Under the pieces are notes generated by a model. It saw only the letters and a program-made list of their open reading frames with translations, was not told the origin of the DNA and ran no database searches. Shown piece after piece: positions 52,544 to 57,774 of a DNA stretch of 57,774 nt; the stretch's first letter is position 1; every line of letters starts with the position of its first letter. A program made the translations under genes and the position numbers. Source of the stretch: Lysinibacillus telephonicus (GTDB taxonomy: Bacteria; Bacillota; Bacilli; Bacillales_A; Planococcaceae); contig NZ_RXNR01000024.1 in assembly GCF_003966145.1 (NCBI RefSeq), forward strand, positions 1 to 57,774, read 5' to 3'.

Positions 52544-53960
52544 CCTTATCCAACCTTCCTAACATTTCCTTAATTTTCTTAGTACATCTAGGATACGAAC
52601 TCAATTCTTCCTTTAAATTATTTAGTACATCTCGTACAACTGCTTCCATTCCTCCCACACGTGGCAATATTTTCTGCATGATACAAAAATCCATCGCATC
52701 ATTTAGTGAAAGTAGTTGTCCAGCCTCTACATTGTGAGCCAAATAGAAACTAATCTCATCCCGTACACGATACCCTACCTGTGCATGAATCGGTTCTAGA
52801 AGTTCATTAATAGCCTCTAGCCTTTCAGAAACTTCTCGGATAAGTTGCTCATGAGTAGAAAATGCATCAATTAAGTGAATAAAGGATGATTCTAAGACCT
52901 TATTTGAAACATGGATGGGCTCTACTATTTCTCTTCTAGTCATTGAACCAAAATTCATCAAATCAATTTCATGGAATTCAATTGTATTTGCACGATCTAA
53001 TACTTTCTTACTGAATGGATGCGTCGTTTCGTCCATATTCACAGTACCGATAATGTATAAGTTACCTGGAAGTGTTAATGAATCTCCATCTACTGTAATA
53101 AGTGTCGAGGAAGTAATTTCTCCCTCTACCTTTTTTCTACTTTCCATTACACTCAATACGTCACTAAAGTAATACTCAACCCGTGCTAAGTTCATCTCAT
53201 CTAAAAGAACAAAGTGGGGTAATTCAGGATTTAGATGTGCTTGTTCTACTATTTCTATTAATGGTCCTTTAATGAAATCCCCCTTAATATCTGTATAACC
53301 AAGTAGCTCTGAACTATCGCTCCAATCCGGACGTACTGGAATTAATTTAAACTGTTTGTTCTCTTCTGTTGCACCAATCGCTTCAGCAAATAGTTGAACA
53401 ATTTTTGTTTTTCCGGTTCCGGAGATACCTGAGATGATAACAAAAGGCTTTGAACGAAGAGAAAGGTAGAGGTTTTTTATATCTTTTTTTAAATAAGTGA
53501 AACCTTTAGAAGTAATATAGTTACGGATATGTGAAATTAATTCATTTTGTTCTATATCTTTTCTAACTTTTTCGTTTTTCTGAGCGCCTAAAGACTCTAA
53601 ATTTAATAGTCTTTCCAATGATGTATATTTTATTGGGTTCCCACTTCCTTTATGAAGGTCACTAACATCTAAACCAATTAAAGTCCTTCTTATGTCTTCT
53701 GATGATAATTGCCCATGTAAAATGTATCTTGACGGTTCTCTCCTTGGTATCTCTTCTTCATATCCTAAAAAATCATACACTTCAATTATTTTATTTTGAT
53801 AAACTGCACAATAATATTTTATGTCCCTTGTTTCAGTCTTTTTAAAACTAGCAACCCAACTATAACTTGTTGCACGATAAAGTTGCTCAGGTGTCATGTT
53901 TTCTTTAAACGATCTATTAATTTTGATTAGAACCATGTCTTCAATATTAAAAGCCCCCAA
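52515..53960 (-). CDS. McrB-like AAA+ NTPase
   Basis: The 481-residue protein has an N-terminal domain (about 1-120) with WVASFKKTETRDIKYYCAVY and IEVYDF, probably a target- or effector-reading module. The AAA+ core follows: Walker A GISGTGKT (178-185), Walker B FVLLDEMNLARVEYYFSD (Asp254-Glu255), the McrB-type GTVNMDETTHPFSKKVLDRA (305-324) with the arginine near 323. McrB uses GTP and drives DNA translocation for its McrC nuclease; the NMDE here stands where GTP-specific McrB has NTAD-like residues. The start is TTG at 53960 after GAGGAGGG. It lies 59 bases after the 572-residue gene and overlaps the nuclease gene. Confidence 0.85.
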   Translation of the reverse strand: MGAFNIEDMVLIKINRSFKENMTPEQLYRATSYSWVASFKKTETRDIKYYCAVYQNKIIEVYDFLGYEEEIPRREPSRYILHGQLSSEDIRRTLIGLDVSDLHKGSGNPIKYTSLERLLNLESLGAQKNEKVRKDIEQNELISHIRNYITSKGFTYLKKDIKNLYLSLRSKPFVIISGISGTGKTKIVQLFAEAIGATEENKQFKLIPVRPDWSDSSELLGYTDIKGDFIKGPLIEIVEQAHLNPELPHFVLLDEMNLARVEYYFSDVLSVMESRKKVEGEITSSTLITVDGDSLTLPGNLYIIGTVNMDETTHPFSKKVLDRANTIEFHEIDLMNFGSMTRREIVEPIHVSNKVLESSFIHLIDAFSTHEQLIREVSERLEAINELLEPIHAQVGYRVRDEISFYLAHNVEAGQLLSLNDAMDFCIMQKILPRVGGMEAVVRDVLNNLKEELSSYPRCTKKIKEMLGRLDKDGFTSFWIS

Positions 53961-54019
53961 TATTTCCCTCCTCTGCTTATATAGCTAATTTAAACCTTTA
54001 TATAATGACTATACTTATA

Positions 54020-55738
54020 TTAATATTCTATTTTATATTCACAAGCTAATTTTAAAGATGACCAGCCTTTAGCTTGGCCTCCACTAAATTTCACACGTAA
54101 TGAAAGTTGTTGGCTATTTTGATCCCAGCTTAACGTTGTCTGAATTGGTGTAGGGCTATTTGGTATAACATCAATCTTACCTTTAATTGATTTATGTTCG
54201 ATAATATTACATTTATTTTCTTTATAAAATGTAATTACTGCTGTAGCACTGCCCAATAAAGCTATAAGACCTTTTTTCAAATTAGATTGAGGTGCCATAA
54301 CTAAATTCTTTCCTAAACTCGCTGATACTAGCTCTAAACTCTGTTTATGATTAATTTTTCCTTCTTCAAATTGGCATTTTAGTTTATCTACTAGCGGTTG
54401 TAATGAGCCTATATCAAAATATTGCGGTCCCAGGATGGTACCCACACCTGGATTTTTTAATGTTACTTTTCCACCCATTTTGGCAATAGCCTTTAAAGAA
54501 AGTTTCTTATCAAAATATTTTCCATTAACTTTCAATGTTAGCTGTAAATCACCCGTATCTAATCGGTCAATTAAGTAATTATCTGGAACAAGTTGCATAC
54601 TCTCGATTTCATATGTACCAAATTCTTCTCTTAGGTAAATCTCAATATTTTTAGCAGTTATTTTTGAAGCGGTCCGTATTTCCTCTAAAGTGTGCGGTAA
54701 GACAGAAATTGAATACTTTTCTATCATTGTAATAAACGCTTCATCATCTATTTGTTTAAGTTCAGGTTTTTCCTTCAATAATTGATAATACACCATCGCT
54801 TCATTGCATTTACCAATCGCATTATTACTATTCTTCTTTACATTTGAGATACACTTGTTCAATATTGTCTCAAATTTTTGTATAGATTTTAGATTTGTAA
54901 GTAATACTTGATTTTCAGTTGGAAATGTATCGAAGCTGGTTGCTATTTTAATTGACGAACCAGGACCACTTTCAAATTTAAATCGAATTGTTAAAGCTTC
55001 TGTACCTGAACGAATGCCTATTGTATCGTTCCCTTTTTTATATAGTTGAAGTTTACCCGGTTTAATATTCGATTCCCATCGATCAACAGAACATTTGTTT
55101 CCATTTGTGTATCGTGTTATAATGTTAACACTATCTAATAACATTAATTCACGAAATGCATGTTCAATTCCTTCAAATTGGGAGTTATACACCTCCTTTA
55201 ATAATTGAAAGCATACTTCTCTTACTTCAAATAAAAAACTTGTCCGAATAGGATTGATAACATTATTAAATTTGGGGTAAAAGTTTTCTACCCGTTTTTT
55301 TAACTCTGTTACTGTTATATAGGTTGGGATATCCTTTACCTTTTTAGATAAAATAGCAATTAGAAATTGACGATAAAGTTTCTCTAATTTAATATTAAAT
55401 TCCGTTTGCAAACTATTTAAGAGAAAGTATTTTTTCAAAAAACTTTTTGCCCCTATGTTCTTAGGTTGAATTTGCGAAGTCCCCTTTAAACTAAAAAGTC
55501 TTACTTTAACCGTTTTAGAATTTGAAAGTGTTAAAAGTAAACTTGGATGTTGATCCGGCTTATCACTTTGAAATTTATTTTTTACGTTAATGATATTAGG
55601 GAATTGTTCAACAATAAATTTTACCGTCTCTTGAATTGGTTCTTGAAATAATGTTATTGCTTGACCATTTAGATATTTAACTAATGCATTATATACATCT
55701 AATACATGTTTTTTACCATTTTGACTAGATTTACTCAT
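54020..55738 (-). CDS. Unfamiliar 572-residue protein with nuclease-like motifs in the restriction-modification island
   Basis: I do not recognise the family. Two segments look like PD-(D/E)xK active sites. Near the N-terminus VRLFSLKGTSQIQPKNIGAK (79-98) carries an S-L-K. In the middle E313 (KCNEAMVYYQLL), D397 (DTGDLQLTL) and S414-L-K416 (KKLSLKAIAKMGG), followed by KNPGVGTILGPQYF, give an E...D...LK order. Type II restriction enzymes such as HaeIII have a comparable acidic strand then SxK. The C-terminal 100 residues are beta-rich. GGAGGAAAACG precedes the ATG. It is divergent from the cytosine methyltransferase gene across 118 bases and first in an operon with the McrB-like and DUF524 genes. 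It may be the type II endonuclease or the specificity subunit. Confidence 0.65.
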   Translation of the reverse strand: MSKSSQNGKKHVLDVYNALVKYLNGQAITLFQEPIQETVKFIVEQFPNIINVKNKFQSDKPDQHPSLLLTLSNSKTVKVRLFSLKGTSQIQPKNIGAKSFLKKYFLLNSLQTEFNIKLEKLYRQFLIAILSKKVKDIPTYITVTELKKRVENFYPKFNNVINPIRTSFLFEVREVCFQLLKEVYNSQFEGIEHAFRELMLLDSVNIITRYTNGNKCSVDRWESNIKPGKLQLYKKGNDTIGIRSGTEALTIRFKFESGPGSSIKIATSFDTFPTENQVLLTNLKSIQKFETILNKCISNVKKNSNNAIGKCNEAMVYYQLLKEKPELKQIDDEAFITMIEKYSISVLPHTLEEIRTASKITAKNIEIYLREEFGTYEIESMQLVPDNYLIDRLDTGDLQLTLKVNGKYFDKKLSLKAIAKMGGKVTLKNPGVGTILGPQYFDIGSLQPLVDKLKCQFEEGKINHKQSLELVSASLGKNLVMAPQSNLKKGLIALLGSATAVITFYKENKCNIIEHKSIKGKIDVIPNSPTPIQTTLSWDQNSQQLSLRVKFSGGQAKGWSSLKLACEYKIEY

Positions 55739-55856
55739 CGTTTTCCTCCTACGCTTTCTATTCTATATTAAATGTTAAATGATTCCAACTTCTCGTTTTA
55801 GTGGCCATTTTTATAATTGCATGGTACAATAATAAAGATAATTGGAGGTGCGTAAC

Positions 55857-57140
55857 ATGAAAATAGCTGAAAGAGGAAGAGCGAAGTTTCGCCCCTTAAA
55901 GGATTATGATAAACAACAAGTGAAACATTTACTTATAGATAAAATTAGACAAGAACAAGAAAATGCTCGATCTTTATCGGAAAATATATTTGAAACATAT
56001 CATTACCGAAACGATAAACTTAATTTAGTTAGTTTATTCTCAGGTTGTGGTGGACTTGATTTAGGATGCGAGTTAGCAGGATTAGACGCGGTTGTAGGTA
56101 AAAATGAGAGTGACCGCCTACTCTTGTCTCGTAATGATTTTATGAAAAGCAGACATGAAAGTTTATTTCATACCATTTATTCAATCGATATGTTTAAGGA
56201 AGCAAACGAAACATATCGTTTAAATTTTCCAGATACCATCGTACAGCATGAAAAAGACATTCGTAAAATAAAAGACTTCCCTAGCTGCGATATCGTATTA
56301 GGAGGATTTCCATGCCCCGGTTTTAGTGAGGCAGGACCACGTTTAATAGACGATGAGAGAAATTTCTTGTATATCCATTTTATTCGCTGTTTAATAGAAA
56401 CTCGGCCTAGTTTCTTTATTGCTGAAAATGTGAAAGGAATGCTGACACTAGGTAAAGGAGAAGTTATTAAGCAAATTATTCAAGACTTCGAATCGGCTGG
56501 TTACCGAGTTAAATATAAACTTGTTAATGCTCGCGATTACGGTGTCCCTCAATTACGTGAACGAGTATTTATTGTTGGGGTTCGTGAAGATCTCGATTTT
56601 GAATATGAATTTCCATCCCCTACTCATGGAGATAAAGAAGGGCTACTTCCATATGTAACACTAGAGGATGCTATTCTTGATTTAGCAGATAACCCTGGTG
56701 ACTGGTATGAAGGTAGTTTTTCTCCAATTTATTTATCTCGTAATCGTAAAAAAAGGTGGGGAGAGCAAAGTTTTACAATACAAGCATCAGGTAGACAAGC
56801 TCCTCTACATCCTAGTGGTCCAGCTATGGAGAAAGTCAGTAAAGATAAATGGATTTTACCTGGTGAAGAAAGGTTACATCGTCGACTTTCTGTAAAAGAA
56901 ATTGCTCGTATTCAAACGTTCCCTGATTGGTTTATTTTCTCCGATGGGAATAATCCATTAATCAATAGAAATGGTCGGATAGATAAAATTTATAAACAAA
57001 TTGGTAATGCAGTTCCTGTTCAATTGGCCAGAGCTATTGTTAAACCTATTGCAGAATGGAGTGCAAATAATTTCGCTACGATTGTAGAAAATAGAAATTA
57101 TACAGAGCAAATGGATTTGTTTGATCTTATCCACAATTAA
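55857..57140 (+). CDS. DNA (cytosine-5)-methyltransferase
   Basis: The 427-residue methyltransferase has the full motif set. Motif I is FSGCGGLDLG (61-70), IV is PCPGFS with catalytic C153, VI is ENVKGM (190-195) and VIII is RDYGVPQLRERVFIVG (226-241). IX is around RRLSVKEIARIQTFP (342-356) and X is QIGNAVPV (381-388). A 60-residue N-terminal extension and an insertion between motifs I and IV (about 75-115) are present. The target-recognition region between VIII and IX is short, so the site cannot be predicted. The C-terminus has QMDLF (418-422), like the bacterial sliding-clamp-binding motif. The ATG at 55857 follows GGAGGTG; a TTG at 55842 in frame is less likely. It should protect host DNA from the divergent restriction genes. 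Confidence 0.92.
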   Translation: MKIAERGRAKFRPLKDYDKQQVKHLLIDKIRQEQENARSLSENIFETYHYRNDKLNLVSLFSGCGGLDLGCELAGLDAVVGKNESDRLLLSRNDFMKSRHESLFHTIYSIDMFKEANETYRLNFPDTIVQHEKDIRKIKDFPSCDIVLGGFPCPGFSEAGPRLIDDERNFLYIHFIRCLIETRPSFFIAENVKGMLTLGKGEVIKQIIQDFESAGYRVKYKLVNARDYGVPQLRERVFIVGVREDLDFEYEFPSPTHGDKEGLLPYVTLEDAILDLADNPGDWYEGSFSPIYLSRNRKKRWGEQSFTIQASGRQAPLHPSGPAMEKVSKDKWILPGEERLHRRLSVKEIARIQTFPDWFIFSDGNNPLINRNGRIDKIYKQIGNAVPVQLARAIVKPIAEWSANNFATIVENRNYTEQMDLFDLIHN

Positions 57141-57146
57141 TACTAT

Positions 57147-57185
57147 TGCCATCACATCTGCTAGCAATGTGATGGCATTTTTATT
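57147..57185 (+). terminator. Terminator after the methyltransferase gene
   Basis: TGCCATCACAT (57147-57157) pairs perfectly with ATGTGATGGCA (57167-57177), followed by TTTTTATTATC. It lies six bases past the stop. Confidence 0.88.
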
Positions 57186-57191
57186 ATCTAT

Positions 57192-57455
57192 TTATTTATT
57201 TCCTACTATAGCCCCGCCAAAAATCTCCCTGAAAATTTCATCTAATTCTTCAAGGTCCTTTCCGTAAATGTTATCTTTTTAACACCCAATATGTTCAGAT
57301 ATGTACTTATTTCAGCAAAATGGGCACGTTTGATTTCATACCCTTATCCCTCAGTCAAACTAGTGCATGTAAGATAGATATAACGTGCGATTGCTGTATT
57401 TGTTTGTGAAATTGCTTGAGTAGAACTTACAGACCGGGAAATTTTGTTATTGCAG
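57192..57455 (-). pseudogene. Decayed gene fragment between the restriction-modification island and the tRNAs
   Basis: On the minus strand one frame reads SRSVSSTQAISQTNTAIARY and IYLTCTSLTEG, a stop, then GYEIKRAHFAEISTYLNILG and VKKITFTERTLKN before a stop. A neighbouring frame then gives YGKDLEELDEIFREIFGGAI and VGNK to a TAA at 57192. The pieces follow one another like parts of a single protein, but there is no start, and one stop and one frameshift intervene. The family is not recognised. It is probably the remnant of a gene that once followed the tRNA operon. Confidence 0.5.
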
Positions 57456-57462
57456 ATACACT

Positions 57463-57493
57463 AAAGCCCGACTCATAAGAATCGGGCTTTTTT
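57463..57493. terminator. Hairpin at the end of the rRNA/tRNA locus
   Basis: AAAGCCCGA (57463-57471) pairs with TCGGGCTTT (57482-57490). The T run is strong on the plus strand (TTTTTT) and short on the minus strand. It directly follows the 5S tail, so it probably ends the leftward rRNA/tRNA transcript; it may act in both directions. Confidence 0.65.
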
Positions 57494-57530
57494 GCCTAGC
57501 GACGTCCTACTCTTTAGAGGATCCCCCTAA
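57494..57530 (-). rRNA. Truncated 3-prime end of a 5S rRNA gene
   Basis: The minus strand reads GGGGGATCC-TCTAAAGAGTAGGACGTCGCTAGGC. The end, AGAGTAGGACGTCGCTAGGC, matches the 3-prime end of Bacillales 5S rRNA. The preceding 80 bases of a 5S gene are absent: the next 45 bases are AT-rich and then tRNA-Glu begins. It is therefore a fragment, not a working 5S gene. Confidence 0.65.
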
Positions 57531-57574
57531 GATACTTTCACTAGATTATTTATTTAATTACTACGATTTATTTA

Positions 57575-57646
57575 TGAACCGTACGGGATTCGAACCCGTG
57601 TTACCGCCGTGAAAGGGCGGTGTCTTAACCACTTGACCAACGGGCC
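57575..57646 (-). tRNA. tRNA-Glu (anticodon TTC)
   Basis: The minus strand gives a 72-base cloverleaf: acceptor GGCCCGT..., D arm TGGTCAAGTGGTTAAGACA, anticodon stem CCGCC-CTTTCAC-GGCGG with TTC, T arm GGGTTCGAATCCC. CCA is not encoded. The anticodon lies at 57611-57613. Confidence 0.95.
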
Positions 57647-57659
57647 AAAACATTATGTA

Positions 57660-57750
57660 TGGCGGAGAAGGAGGGATTTGAACCCTCGCGCCGGTTACCC
57701 GACCTACACCCTTAGCAGGGGCGCCTCTTCAGCCTCTTGAGTACTTCCCC
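57660..57750 (-). tRNA. tRNA-Ser (anticodon GCT)
   Basis: The minus strand starts GGGGAAGTACTCAAGAGGCT and has anticodon GCT in CCCCTGCTAAGGG. It has a long variable arm as in class II tRNAs, T arm AGGGTTCAAATCCCT, acceptor end CTTCTCC, discriminator G and an encoded CCA (57660-57662). Confidence 0.95.
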
Positions 57751-57753
57751 ATA

Positions 57754-57774
57754 TGGCTCCGAAGGTAGGACTCG
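57754..57774 (-). tRNA. 3-prime end of a tRNA, probably tRNA-Asn, cut by the window edge
   Basis: The minus strand ends CGAGTCCTACCTTCGGAGCCA: T-arm half, acceptor strand CTTCGGA, discriminator G and CCA. The acceptor and the usual Asn-Ser-Glu order after Bacillales rRNA operons suggest Asn; the anticodon is outside the window. Confidence 0.7.

Noticed and set aside
1-57774. CRISPR array, prophage or intact transposon
   Set aside because: No regularly spaced repeats, phage structural or integrase genes, or intact transposase were found on either strand.

Overview
The window is AT-rich DNA from a low-GC Gram-positive bacterium. Strong AAGGAGG-type ribosome binding sites, several TTG starts, B. 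subtilis-type Fur boxes, an Spx-like protein, a YfmM-like ABC-F protein, RocB, YitT, a TPP riboswitch and an Asn-Ser-Glu tRNA order all suggest Bacillales. The best guess is the Planococcaceae (Solibacillus/Lysinibacillus-like). This assignment is an inference from gene content, not from a search.

Layout. 0-5 kb: an FMN reductase, a CPA1 cation/proton antiporter, an SDR-like protein and a PseG/SpsG-like protein. 4.9-10.6 kb: a Fur-controlled ferric-siderophore importer (ATPase, two permeases, lipoprotein) with its Btr-like AraC/binding-protein regulator; perfect or near-perfect Fur boxes precede both the lipoprotein and the regulator. 11-20 kb: a small SE1832-like protein, an ABC-F ATPase, decayed small genes, a DUF2167 protein, an spx-like/marR pair with tandem operators, an ECF sigma factor and an M20 dipeptidase. 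20.4-23.7 kb: a gene-poor, decaying stretch with an IS3-type OrfA remnant and an uncharacterised secreted/cytosolic gene pair. 23.7-31 kb: ctaB, an M14 carboxypeptidase, a frameshifted AbrB-type membrane protein, a Fur-controlled ferredoxin-NADP reductase with an AraC regulator, and a YitT protein. 31-35 kb: an aminotransferase plus amino-acid ABC importer operon that carries a GC-rich folded repeat between the binding-protein and permease genes. 35.5-40.8 kb: a DUF5068-like lipoprotein, an ssuCBA-type importer with a DsbA-like protein, and a small membrane protein that appears to start at ATT. 40.9-44.7 kb: a TPP-riboswitch-controlled thiamine-precursor operon (thiY, a YqgV-type protein, thiX, thiZ, a TatD hydrolase). 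44.9-50 kb: an SRPBCC protein, a frameshifted GNAT, RocB, a nitroreductase and a PadR-DUF4188 pair.

The most notable region is 50.1-57.2 kb, a defence island next to a tRNA cluster. On the minus strand it carries an unfamiliar 572-residue protein with nuclease-like motifs, a McrB-like AAA+ protein, and a DUF2357/DUF524 PD-(D/E)xK protein overlapping it. Divergent from these is a C5-cytosine methyltransferase whose tail carries a likely sliding-clamp-binding peptide. It looks like a LlaJI-like, McrBC-derived restriction-modification system with an extra component. The right edge holds a truncated 5S rRNA tail, tRNA-Glu, tRNA-Ser and the end of a third tRNA, all on the minus strand.

Several genes carry single frameshifts with otherwise intact coding sense (AbrB-like, GNAT, a small lipoprotein, a small membrane protein). 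These may be true pseudogenes or sequence errors.
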